A DNA stretch of 31,351 nucleotides, taken from assembly GCA_029298735.1 (NCBI GenBank), contig JANSLP010000364.1, positions 1 through 31,351 of the forward strand, given 5' to 3'. Position 1 is the stretch's first letter; every line of letters begins with the position of its first letter. The notes beneath the pieces were generated by a model that was given only the letters and a program-made list of their open reading frames with translations, searched no databases and was not told the origin of the DNA. Below, piece by piece: positions 9,050-19,442 of the stretch. The stretch is from Ophiostoma sp. CBS 140.51. Its lineage: Eukaryota > Ascomycota > Sordariomycetes > Ophiostomatales > Ophiostomataceae. The position numbers and the translations under genes are program-made.

Positions 9050-12000
9050 ATGAGCTCCAGGTAAGTACAAGCATCTTTTTTTTTGGCCCCAAGTCGTAGG
9101 TTATTTGTGCTAATTACGTCTTTCTGACAGATGGAAACGCCCCCACGGGGGTTCTGACCGATCGAAAGTGGCCGTTGCCTGTCATTTTTTCGCACAAAGC
9201 AGAACGTGCAAGTACGGACAGCGGTGCAAGTTCTCACACGACAGCAACGGCTCCTCGACAAACACCAAAAACACCAAGGACAATATCCCCAAGCGATCTG
9301 AGCACGATGGCAAGGTTGCCCAATTCAAGCGTCGTGTGAACCAAGGTGGACGAGCCGATCGGTTCTCTACAGGCAACTCGGCTGAAGGAATCTTCAAACT
9401 GGGCTTGGAGATTCTGGACAATGCACAAGATGCTGGCCTGAAGCAGGAGGTTATTTCGGCTCTGGCATCAGAGGAGGGCTTAGCTTGCATTCGCCATATT
9501 GCTGCCAGCCGTATACCTCTGGCAATGGTTGGAAGCATCGCCGCAAAATTCGAACTATGGGAAACCGAGGTGTGTCCACTGCTCCGTCTCGTGGTTCACA
9601 ACACGGTCGTCAACTCTACGCTTCTCGAAGAAAAGGTGGCCACAATTCACAGCTTTCTCATTGGCGTCGGGGCATCCCGTCTGGCGGCGTGGTTTGATCT
9701 AGCTGTCGAGCTTGCTGAGTCCACCCAGGAGTCATCGACTGTATCCCGTATTGGCCTGGCTGAGCTGTCTCTCCAAGTTTTGTCCATATTGCTTGACTGC
9801 GGCACAAGTCACATTGTCAACGACTCATTCGGACGTTATGCTGAGACACTCAGTGCCGCTATTGCGGATATTGAATCTTCTCGACCTGAAGACGACTTCT
9901 GCAAGCTTCAGGCTGCTCAGTACGCCAACTTTATCGGCAGGCGTCTCAAAATCGGCCAGAACATTCCAGGAATCGCGTCGACCTCAGCCGCTGCGCCCGT
10001 GCAGCTTTCCATTTTCCAGCTGCAGAGAGACCTGCCGGGACACTTGTCTGCCGAAGGCCCACGCCATGACAATGACCACGCCGACATTGGCAAGATATCC
10101 ATTTTGCCGACACCCAGCGAGATTCACAGCACGCGCAGTGAATACATTCCGACTGCTGACCCTTCAACATGGCACCATCCCGGAATCCGAGGCCGCCTGG
10201 ACCGCGAATTTCGCCTTCTTCGCGAAGACACTGTGGGGCAGCTCCGGGACGTTGTCCGCACCGAGCTGGAATATCTTCAGCAGAGCGCAGATCATGGAAG
10301 TGCCCAGGCCCGGCCCTCCAGAGTGACAAAGGACAGTATCCAGTACTGTATTTACGACAATGCCATCATCATGGATGTGGGCTTTGATCGTCACATTGGG
10401 GTTGAATTTCTGGTCCGATTTCGCCAGCCAGCGGCTGGCCAAGTCCTTGGTAAGACCAAGAAGGACATCGCCAAGTCCAAAAATCAGAGACGAGACTGGT
10501 GGACGATCCAGGCTAAAAAGCGTCTCCAGCCGGGCAGTCTTGTGTGCACAATAGACGCCCTAGGATGTGTCAACTTTTTCACGGTGGCTGACTCGACTAT
10601 GCGTACCGGTAAAGACGAGGACATCAAACAATCGCGCAAGTACAAGAAGGACGCCACGCAGAACAACGCCAACGAGGCCGAGGCTGAGGTCAAATACACC
10701 CTCGCTGATGACCCCAAACATGCATATGTTCGCTTGGGATTCTCTGGTATCGAAAGCAAAACTCAGCTTGAGCAAGCACTTTCCTGGTATTTCCGATGCA
10801 GGATCAACTTCAAGGCAGATGCAGACGCCCGAGACGGCTCCCAGCTTCGCACTATTGTCGAGTTCCCTGGCGTCCTTCTTGCCTCCTTCTTGTATACCCT
10901 TCAAGCTCTGCAGGCCGGCACCAAGAAGCTCAATATCCCATTCTCGGCGATCCTTGCGCCTGAAGATAGTGAGGACGGAGGGGGACATGGCCAGTACATG
11001 GCGATTCCACCGCCACAGTACGCCCAGAAGCCAGGGTTTGTGTTCAACATGAGCTGTCTGACTACAGACCAGGATCGGCTCGACCACAGCGTCGACAGAC
11101 CTGTGACATTCCAAGAGGTGTGTGACAGAACGAAGTTTGACACCACACAGTCGGTAGCTATACTTGAAGCCCTCTCTCGGTCCATGGCCCTTGTTCAAGG
11201 CCCCCCTGGTACCGGCAAAACGTTTGCTGGAGTCGGCATTCTCGAGGTTCTTCTGGACAACCAAAAGACGGCAGATCTGGGCCCCATTGTCATTGTGTGC
11301 TACACAAATCACGCTCTCGACCAACTCCTCGAGCACATCATCGATGCTGTTAAAGACGTGAATATCCTGCGCATGGGCGGGCAGTCCAAGTCTGAGAAGC
11401 TCAAGAACCTCAATCTACGAGATGCAGCCGTGGATATGGACCGGACCAGGGCCGAGAAGCGCATGCTCTGGGAAGCGGGCGAGCGTCTGACGGAGGCCAC
11501 ACAGCAGCTGGAGAGACTTTTCGAAAAGCTGGCCCGGTCTACAAACGTGAGTGCGGTCGTGAACCAACTTCTCATTTTCCATAGAAAAGCCTACAAAGAG
11601 CTGTTCAAAATCAACGGGCCTCAATACGACGACAACAACGACTATGGCTATAGTGATGATGATGACAATAAGTACGATGAGGACGGATTCACCACTGTCA
11701 TCCACGGCAAGCCTCAAGATATCATTCGCCAATGGCTAAGAAGTGGTGAAGTGGGCTCTGGTTCTCCCACAGCTGGTAATGCACTTGGTGGAAAACTGTT
11801 TGCACTGACGAGGGATGAGCGCAACGCGGCTTACCGGCAGTGGCAAACGGAGTCTTTCACTTACGTCCAAGATGATGTTGAGATCCGTTATGACGAATAT
11901 GTCGCCGCCAAGAAGACCTTTGACAAGGCAAGAAAAGAAGTTGACTTGCGGTGCCTCAAGATGGCCAATATCGTCGGCATGACCACGACGGGCCTGGCCA

Positions 12001-15000
12001 AAAACCACGACTTGCTGAGACATCTCAACTCCAAGGTCCTTCTCTGCGAAGAGGCGGGAGAAGTGCTCGAGGCTCACATGCTCACATCTCTACTGCCATC
12101 GATGCAGCATGCCATCTTGATCGGTGACCACCTGCAACTCCGCCCGCAAGTGCAAAACTATGACTTCAGTGTCGAGAGTCGCCGAGGTGCACAGTTCGCC
12201 TTTGACACATCCCTCTTTGAACGACTTGTTTCCCCACAGACTGGTGAAGCCAAGATCCCATTTAGCAAACTGTCCACGCAACGACGCATGCACCCCTCCA
12301 TTTCGGCGCTCATCCGGGCTCCGCTTTATCCTTCACTGGAAGACGGGCCCAATGTGCATCTGTATCCCGAGGTAACAGGCATGGCACGGCGGTTGTTTTG
12401 GCTTGACCATCAGCACTTGGAAGACGGTGCCATCAGTGGCAAGAACGGCGCGGACCTGTCTGGCACTTCGAAGACCAACACGTTTGAAGTTGAGATGACC
12501 GCAGCGCTTGTCTCGCACCTTTTCAAACAGGGCTCCTACTCTGGCGGCGACATTGCCGTCCTGACACCATACTTGGGGCAGATGATGCTTCTGAGACAGC
12601 GTCTATCTGGCATGTTTGAACTTTCCTTCAACGATCGAGATGCTGTCGACCTAGAGATCGCCGATGCCATCGGCTTCGGGACCGATCCGACTACCTCCAA
12701 CATTGCGACTGCGCCAGCTGACAAGCACACTGTTCCTGCCAAGACCACTCTCCTTAACAGTGTTCGTGTTGCCACGGTCGACAACTTCCAGGGTGAAGAG
12801 GCCAAGGTGATTGTAATCTCTCTTGTTCGAAGCAACAGCAACCGCCAGTGTGGCTTCCTACGGACATCCAACCGCATCAATGTCCTGCTTTCTCGGGCGA
12901 AACATGGCATGTACATCATCGGAAATGGCGATACATGCGCTGGCATCCCCATGTGGAAGGATGTGATGACTACCCTTCAGGCCGGCGACAACATGGGACC
13001 AGAGCTCACTCTGCAATGCCCACGTCACCCCGAACGAGAGTTCTTGGCGTCGTTGCCAGACCATTTTGTTCAGTTTGCACCAGATGGTGGCTGTCTGCAG
13101 CCGTGTGACAAGAGACTTGCTTGTGGCCACTCGTGCACCGGCCGATGCCACTCCGACGTTATTCACGCAGCCGTCAAGTGCCTTCAGCGGTGCCCTCGTC
13201 CGCTGAAAGGTTGTACCCATGAGTGCCCACGGCCTTGCGGAGATCGCTGTGTGGAACGGTGCCATATCAAGCTCGAGGATGTTGTGCTTACCCTCCCGTG
13301 TGGCCACGAACTAAAGTCCCCTCGATGCTTTGAGGCACAGAATCCGAAACTTGTTGTTTGCAGAGTGGACGTGAAGCGCACAGTCCCTGGCTGCGAACAT
13401 GAGCTGGTACTTGCTTGCCACAAGAAGACGTCCGCTGAAAACTTTGTCTGCACAGCGCTCTGTGGCCGAGCTCGACCCTGTGGCCATAGCTGTGGTCGCC
13501 AGTGCAGCCAGTGTAACATTCGGACTGAAGGCAAGATTGTACGCGTCGACCACGGTGTCTGCAAGAAGGCGTGCGGTCGTCTGTACGGCACATGCCAACA
13601 CGCATGCGCAACAGAGTGCCATGGTGGGCTAAAATGCCCGCCTTGTACAGCGCCATGCGACATCCGTTGCAGCCACTCGAAATGTCCCCGGCCCTGCAAC
13701 GAGCCGTGTGTTCCCTGCGCAGAAGAAAAGTGCGGGTCGTCTTGCCCGCACTCGGAGTGCACCATGCCGTATGTTTCCCCGCGGATGCTCATGTGATTGT
13801 TATTGTTTTGCTAACCTTTGCATCTGAATAGCTGTGCCGCACCATGTAACTGGATCCCTTGCTCGAAACGCTGTACAAAATTACTTTCTTGCGGTCATCA
13901 ATGTAAGTCGTATCTTTCGCCAATGAAGCCTTCTTCACTTGTGAGAAGAAACCCATCTAACTTTATTGTAGGTCCATCTATCTGTGGAGAGCAATGCCCC
14001 GACCATATGTTCTGTCAAGTGTGTGCGGCAGACACCGTCCTAGACCAGGAAGTTGACTTCATTGTCATGTCGACATACCGAGACACGAACCTGGACGAAG
14101 ACCCGTGCATCTTCCCCATCTGTGGCCACATTCTGGCAATGTCGTCAATGGACGGTATTATGGACATGGCAAAGCATTACACTATGGAGACCTCAGACTC
14201 AGGCTTGCCGTACCCAGTGGCACTGGCCGCATCGTCTTCTCCGTTCGACATGAAAGAGGTCAAGGTTTGCCCGCACTGTCGCGGATCTCTGCGAGATGTA
14301 GCCCGGTACGGCCGCATCGTTCGACGGGCAGTACTCGACGAGTCCACCAAGCGCTTCATCAACTGGGCGCGCCAGAAGCATGGCGACCTGGCACAGAAGC
14401 TCATGGCGCACAAGTCCCAACTCGAGGATGACAAGGCGGGAAAGCTCTATCTGATGGGCCACCGGGACACAGATGATGGCAAGGGAAAGACGAAGAAGTC
14501 GTTTGCCATCAAAACTCGGTCCAACCTGGTTGCCGAGCTGCTCATGTCCACTGATGCATCCCGCCATGAGTCCCTGCTCGTGACACGAAACGAGATTGCC
14601 CGCTTCTGTGCGCAGGTCACCGCAGATGAGCAGCCTTTCCGGCGCGTGGCCGACCTGGTCCAATTTGCACACAACCGGCGCGCCGCCAGTTCAACCGAAG
14701 GTGGCTCCGACTTCCACTTTGATGAGAGCGTCATCCAGATTGGCAGCAGCTTGCATGCCACTGTCCTGCTCATGCGATTCGACATTCACGCTCTAGAGTG
14801 CGCTGTCTATGCTCTGGAAAAACTGACAGAGGTTGACAAGGTGCATGCTCGCATCCGGGGCCACAGAATCATTGCACAGGACTCTGTAGATTCGTTCACA
14901 GCCGCCATCCAGATCATCGCCAAGGCATTCAAGACCAACCGGTTCATTGCCCTTTTGAACGAGTTTGACGCGACGACCGCAGCCGCCAAGTTAGCCAAGT

Positions 15001-15572
15001 ACACACAACAAGAAGTCGCGGGCGCCATTTGCAGTGCCCATCTCTGCATTGTCCTGTGGAAACTCGCGGATTTTGCTGGAGACGATGACAATGGGGCGAA
15101 AGACAAGGAGACTGCGGTCCCTGGTCTGACCACCAATGAGGCTGTTGGCAGCGTCAGCTCGAGCACCGCTCTCTCCCGCAACAAACTCAAGGAGCTTGCC
15201 GGCCGGTACGTGGACACCGCTCGCAAGCTCCTTGAAGCCTCACCTTCTTCGACAGACCTCTTTGGCACTGAGGTGGATCACCTCGAGACCGCCCTCACTA
15301 ACTTCGTCGAATACCAGCCCGTCACCGCTGCTGAAATGCAGGCCGTCTACCAGGCCATGGCGGCAAAGTTTCACGGCACGGGACACTGGTACACGTGTGC
15401 TAACGGTCATCCCTTCACCGTTGGAGAGTGCGGCATGCCCATGGAGCAAACACGGTGTCCCGAGTGCGGTGCCACCGTGGGTGGTCTAAATCACAGTCCT
15501 GCTGAGGGTGTCGCGCGGGCCGTGGATATTGAGCGGCTAGGCCAGGGTATGGAGACGCTGGCTATTGAGTAA
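9050..15572 (+). CDS. NF-X1 zinc-finger SF1 RNA helicase with CCCH and RZ fingers (ZNFX1-like)
   Basis: Four exons (9050-9060, 9131-13768, 13832-13902, 13972-15572) encode 2106 residues. Introns of 70, 63 and 69 nt have consensus donors and CTAAT/CTAAC branches, and all junctions keep the frame. The first exon is only 11 nt. Domains in order: a CCCH finger with C-x8-C-x5-C-x3-H spacing (C21, C30, C36, H40); an alpha-helical region; an UPF1-like SF1 helicase with Walker A GPPGTGKT (694-701), motif II EEAG (977-980), GDHLQLRP, QRRMHP, FQGEEAK (from F1223) and NVLLSRAKHG; cysteine-rich NF-X1 repeats (about 1329-1591); a RING-like CxxC/CGH module (about 1618-1680); and a C-terminal RZ-type finger (C2049, H2053, C2060, C2069, C2072). 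An acidic Asp-rich insert lies near residues 833-856. Relatives include animal ZNFX1 and the Hrr1/SAD-3 helicases of RNA silencing, so a role in small-RNA or antisense-RNA pathways is inferred, not shown. Confidence 0.94.
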
Positions 15573-15901
15573 AAAAGAGTGAGGGAGTTGCAAGTGCGAC
15601 CTGCACGACACGAGTGTGTTCGCTGCATATTTGGAAAATTGATTCAATTTGGTGTGGTTTCATTTTATGCTGTAAAATTTGGTCTGATTTCGTTTGATTT
15701 TAAAAATTGTTTTCTGTTTTCATTTTGTTGCTTTTGACTCTTTTTTTTTTTTGAAATCTGCTTGAAATTTTCCGCCTATCTTTTGCTTGTTAATTTTCTC
15801 CAACCTAAAAGCGTACAATAAAACATTTGAATCTCCTAAAAGCTCGTCTGACGACTCTCTTGCAAATGCCCGCCAATGCTCTATATGCTGAGTAGAGGAC
15901 C
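15573..15901. other. Convergent 3' intergenic region
   Basis: This AT-rich 329-nt spacer separates the stop codons of the plus-strand helicase and the minus-strand cysteine-rich protein. It has long T runs and a plus-strand AATAAA at 15817-15822, 245 nt past the helicase stop. The two 3' untranslated regions probably meet or overlap here. No gene is seen. Confidence 0.6.
15817..15822 (+). terminator. Poly(A) signal of the helicase gene
   Basis: Canonical AATAAA, 245 nt downstream of the helicase stop codon, following T-rich sequence. Only 80 nt separate it from the stop codon of the convergent gene. Confidence 0.4.
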
Positions 15902-16190
15902 TCAACAAGACCAATTGATACTGCAGCAACTTCCACTCCCACAACAACCAGCACCACCACTGCACCCATTCTCGTTGCAGCACTGTACAGTTAGCGAGAG
16001 TCAAAAACTAGTGATGGGAAAGACGTACACAGGTCCGAGTTATGCCAGGATCGTCACATCTCGGCTCAAGGGAACGGTCCACCAGAGCGCGGGCCGGATG
16101 CGGGTTTTGCGGTGACGGCGTCTGGCGAGGCTGCACACGGGCAACAGACATCGTGGCAAAGACGAGGACGAAGATGTGTTGAGCGAGCAT
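15902..16190 (-). CDS. Cysteine-rich small secreted protein, 80 aa
   Basis: Two exons, 16190-16029 and 15982-15902, separated by a 46-nt intron (GTACGT donor, CTAAC branch, TACAG acceptor, phase 0). Without splicing the frame ends after 60 residues with no cysteine pattern. With splicing it runs into 26 residues holding eight of the ten cysteines. Residues 1-17 form a signal peptide (MLAQHIFVLVFATMSVA). Residues 18-44 are a Pro/Arg-rich propeptide-like stretch. The tail has C45-x8-CCC(54-56)-x4-C61-x5-CC(67,68)-x4-CC(73,74)-x5-C80 with many Gly/Ser. The paired cysteines recall granulin-like or fungal GPI-protein knottin modules, but I recognise no family. A TATA box lies 114-122 nt upstream, the leader contains no ATG, and the start context is CCCACAATG. 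It is probably extracellular and disulfide-rich. Function unknown; an effector, antimicrobial or wall-associated role is possible. Confidence 0.72.
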
Positions 16191-16303
16191 TGTGGGGGAA
16201 AAGAGTCGATTTATGAATTTCGATGAGAAATCGGTCTTGCCAGGATCTACGCGGTCTACGTACAAAAAGAAACAGAAGACAAAAAAACTATGACGCGTCT
16301 TTC

Positions 16304-16312
16304 CTTTTATAC
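16304..16312 (-). promoter_or_regulatory. TATA box of the cysteine-rich secreted-protein gene
   Basis: The minus strand reads TATAAAAGG, a near-ideal TATA box, 114-122 nt upstream of the ATG at 16190. The intervening sequence contains no minus-strand ATG, as expected for a clean short leader. Confidence 0.6.
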
Positions 16313-17003
16313 ATTGTGTTTTCACAACTGCCACATTGTCAACAGCAGGGAAAGGTCAAAGCAGCATCAAGGGCGCGTGAGTAGCCAAGTGTGGCGGAAG
16401 GAGGTCAATGTATTGAATGATGCCAACTTGAAGCTCAGAATTAATATCGAGCTCCTCCTGTGAGTCGTCGATACGATGTTCCTCTGTCTGTTGGTCGCTT
16501 CGTCCTCCTTGGTTCCGTCAGTGTGTACACACAAAAAACGCGCAGACGCGTTGTTGGGAATTGTTTCCAAGTCTGCGCTTGTTCGGCTGTTTTTGATATT
16601 GTTGCTCTCCCTCGGCCGTGCCAACAGACATTGACAATATTGACGACACGGCCACTGTGCCACTTCTGGCAGTCAGGTCCCTACACTACTGCCGGCTGTT
16701 TACCGGCTATACAGTAACACAGACTCTTTTCTACAAGAATTTATCGTTGCTCATATATTGCATAAATTGAATTCATAGATGAACAGTCACACTGGCAGCG
16801 AAGCATCATGGGGACAGTCTTTTGTCCGAGGAAGAGTCGCATCTGTCGATCCAGAGTCTTTTACATCTCGGGAGTTTCGGTCTGCATGTAGGTCCGTTGA
16901 CGTTGACTTACTCGACGCGACAGAGCCAGTACGTACATAAGCAATCATGATTAAAGGTGACCTCAAAAAGCGGTCAAAAAGACGAAAAAGAAAAAAAAAG
17001 AGA

Positions 17004-17010
17004 GCAAAAA
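17004..17010 (-). terminator. RNA polymerase III terminator of tRNA-Leu
   Basis: The minus strand runs into a T stretch (TTTTT) directly after the tRNA 3' end, followed by further T runs down to about 16986. This is the usual Pol III stop signal. Confidence 0.6.
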
Positions 17011-17011
17011 G

Positions 17012-17139
17012 TGATAAGAGTGGGATTCGAACCCACGCCTCTTGCGAGACTAGCATATTCACGTTGCTTTGATTTGAATCCGGAAATTCTCGTCTTGGAA
17101 ACCTGAAGCTAGCGCCTTAGACCGCTCGGCCATCTTACC
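17012..17139 (-). tRNA. tRNA-Leu(CAG) with 46-nt intron
   Basis: The minus strand gives a complete class II tRNA. The acceptor arm GGTAAGA pairs with TCTTATC. The D arm carries the A-box GGCCGAGCGGTCTAAGG, and the anticodon stem CTAGC/GCTAG frames loop TTCAGGT with anticodon CAG. A long variable arm (CTC-GCAA-GAG) and the T arm GTGGG-TTCGAAT-CCCAC supply the B-box. The intron occupies 17101-17056, at the canonical position one base 3' of the anticodon. The mature length is 82 nt including the discriminator A (CCA not encoded). The long variable arm and CAG anticodon identify leucine, decoding CUG. The A and B boxes are the internal Pol III promoter. Confidence 0.96.
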
Positions 17140-18700
17140 AAGTTGGTGTTGTTGATGGAGAGATTGTGGCCCAAGACTGGTCCCCTAAACCGGTGCACGC
17201 ATGACGGGGCGAGCAGTACAAAATTCAAAGAAAGAACGAGGACAAGAACAACTTCCAAGACTCGACTCATGGGACGACAGAAGACTAATAACTAAATAGG
17301 ACGACACGTCGGTCTCTGGGGATTTTTGACTTTTTGATTTGAAAAGAAAAAAGAAGACAGCTGTAACAGAGCATGAGAAACCAAAAAAGGGTATTGCTCT
17401 CATATGTCAACAAATGGAGGCCCCGTCAATGTCACGTTGACAGGAATAAAGTCTGGACGGACAAAACAAAACTCAATCTGTCTCAGGTCTTGGCATCCGG
17501 TCTCCAAATGTAAAGTTTGTTTCTGTCCACAGCGCCCCCGCGTAAGTGTCGTGTACTTTTTGTCAAACCCCTTGTCCGTAGACAGGGCTCTGGAACACCG
17601 GCAAGCGGACGAGCCGTTGGGACAGGAGGGCCAAGTTGGGAGGCCAGCAAGGCCAAGAACCTTGTCGACCAGAGCCAAGCTTTTGTTTGACATCGACTCT
17701 AATTCTTTATTTTATTTTTGTCCTTGTCTTCTTTCGCTCTCATCTTTGCGGATGCGGCAGTGCTTGCCGTTGCAGCCTCAATTCCTGCTTTTTTGTAGTC
17801 GTTCTGTCGCTGTGTCGTGTATGATCGACGGCCAGGGGCCATTTGTTCGAGGCTCGACCGCAGCCAGAATGCAGCCAGAACAAACGCCTCGCTCTGCTTT
17901 TTGTCAGCGCTTCAGCCATACAACGCAAAATAAGAGACGACGGTACAAACCGATTGTACCTCTTTGAAAAGCTTCCAAATGTCTTGACAGACCCAAGGCG
18001 AGCTTGAGACGAGTGTTTCACTTCATCTGAGGTCTCTTTTGTTATTGACAATCTGTTGACAGCTATTGGCAGTATTGACAGTGCTTTCAAGTCGACGCTT
18101 GTCTCTGCATACGGTCATCTTGCTTCTTAACATTTGCGTCGTCATCAAAATACTGTCGACTTTATCGTCACTGGATGAATTGACAGTTGTCAGCGTCGTC
18201 CAGTCTCTGTTAAAGAATAAAGGTTGACGATGCTGTCTCAATTAACTTTTACCGCCAAGAGAATTAGGGCGCGGATAGGTGAGTGCCCGTTGGAAGGATG
18301 CCCTGCAAAGAAGGCTTGGCCAGAACATTCTGGGGCACTGTCTGAACTTGTCTGGGTCTTTTTGGTCTGGACCAGCACGCAACTGGCAGTGCTGACAGGG
18401 CTTGTGCGATCCCTGCAACGCTGTATTTACATGTTGGAGTGTCTCCGTGAGAAACTCCGTAATTCAAATTCCATCGGTTCCGGCCTCCTATCGTCTTACT
18501 TGTCTCCATACAGAAGCTTGTTTCCTGTTGCAATGCTACCATTCAGGAGAGGCCATACTAGTAGACGGCCAGTTTTAGACATGCTGTCTATATCGGTGAC
18601 CGACGGATCCTGGGCACCTGTACGACAAACAGAAGACCATGTTCACCACAGACGTACAGTAGACGCCCGGTGCCTGTCCCATGCCATCCTTTGTTGACTT

Positions 18701-18733
18701 CTCCTGTCTCCTGTCTCCTGTCTCCTGCCTCCT
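18701..18733. repeat. 7-bp tandem repeat (CTCCTGT), about 4.7 copies
   Basis: CTCCTGT is repeated three times, followed by CTCCTGC and CTCCT. It sits about 410-440 nt upstream of the small secreted-protein gene and lies in a pyrimidine-rich promoter-like tract. Confidence 0.75.
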
Positions 18734-19039
18734 TTGCTTCATCCCGAGTCCGAACTCGTTTCTGTTGTGGCGAGCAGTCAACTGTGTCCCTCGTATTGTG
18801 TATCCACAACTGATTCTCCTGGACGACTCATGCCTTTGGCTGCCTTCTTTTTGATTTTCTCTTCTCAGTCTTCTTCCCTCCTCCCCTGAAACACGGCCGC
18901 TTCTCATCGCCGGCGATCACGGCTGGCTTGGCGTTGATGCGGTACAAATACTTTGCGTCCCCAGTACCCTCGAGTCTGTTCTTTCTCCTCTCTCTTGTCT
19001 TCATCCTCTTCTCTACTCTCAACTCACTTCTCTTCTTCT

Positions 19040-19046
19040 TATATAA
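19040..19046 (+). promoter_or_regulatory. TATA box of the 67-aa secreted-protein gene
   Basis: TATATAA, 94-100 nt upstream of the ATG at 19140, after a strong pyrimidine tract. The interval contains no upstream ATG. Confidence 0.55.
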
Positions 19047-19139
19047 TTTTTGCTCGTCGCCGGTCGACTTTCTCTCTCTTTTCAACCTTCACCATTTCTT
19101 TCACCAGCTGAACAGCAAACCCCCTCCACAACCGTCAAA

Positions 19140-19442
19140 ATGAAGTACTCTCTCTGCATCGCTGCCCTCATCTCCGTCGCCCTTGCGGTGTCGCACGAGG
19201 AGCACCAAGGTATGTCTTCTTTGTTGTTGTCGTCGCACGCTACGCTCACTCCATCACTCGGCTCGTCATCACTCACTCGCTTCGTTCGTTCGTGCTAACT
19301 CGTATTAGCCTTCATCCGCCGCCAAAGCAACGTCCAAAACACCGTCTCTGCCAACACACCGGCCATGACGGACCAGGACGGCAACGTCGTTCCTTTCGAT
19401 GCATCCAAGGTCTACATGGCCGGCCAGGCTGCAGGCATCTAA
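19140..19442 (+). CDS. Small secreted protein with dibasic processing site, 67 aa
   Basis: Two exons (19140-19209, 19309-19442) with a 99-nt intron (GTATGT donor, GCTAACT branch, TTAG acceptor) encode 67 residues. Unspliced, the frame continues 82 codons through the intron without a sensible product. Residues 1-17 are a clear signal peptide (MKYSLCIAALISVALAV). Then comes a short acidic/His segment (SHEEHQAF) ending in an Arg-Arg pair (27-28), a likely Kex2 processing site. Cleavage would release a 39-residue peptide beginning QSNVQNTVSANT and ending MAGQAAGI. That peptide has no cysteine, is polar, and contains TDQDGNVVPFDASKV. The TATA box, ATG-free leader and CAAAATG start context support expression. 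I do not recognise the family. It could be a conserved small secreted protein of ascomycetes, a processed peptide signal or a wall-associated protein. Confidence 0.78.

Larger units (their letters stand above)
16191..17011. other. Promoter region of the cysteine-rich gene and spacer to the tRNA
   Basis: The first 130 nt are the leader and TATA region of the minus-strand secreted-protein gene. The rest, to 17011, has no convincing gene. The end nearest the tRNA is a plus-strand A-rich run (16986-17010) that reads as T runs on the tRNA strand. Confidence 0.5.
17140..19139. other. Intergenic region between tRNA-Leu and the 67-aa secreted protein
   Basis: Two kilobases with no convincing gene. 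It contains a cluster of TTGACA motifs (17984-18186), a 7-bp CTCCTGT tandem repeat (18701-18733) and, from about 18690 to 19090, pyrimidine-rich sequence that looks like the promoter and leader of the plus-strand gene starting at 19140. Confidence 0.55.

Noticed and set aside
10560..11336. 258-codon minus-strand frame inside the helicase
   Set aside because: A shadow of the helicase coding sequence; the sense frame carries the conserved helicase residues across the whole interval.
16986..17010. A-rich run as a possible retroposon tail
   Set aside because: It is explained as the Pol III terminator tract of tRNA-Leu; there is no target-site duplication or element body.
17542..17581. Possible 40-nt intron (GTAAGT to GTAG)
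   Set aside because: No branch-point match, shorter than every supported intron here, and no coding frame on either side.
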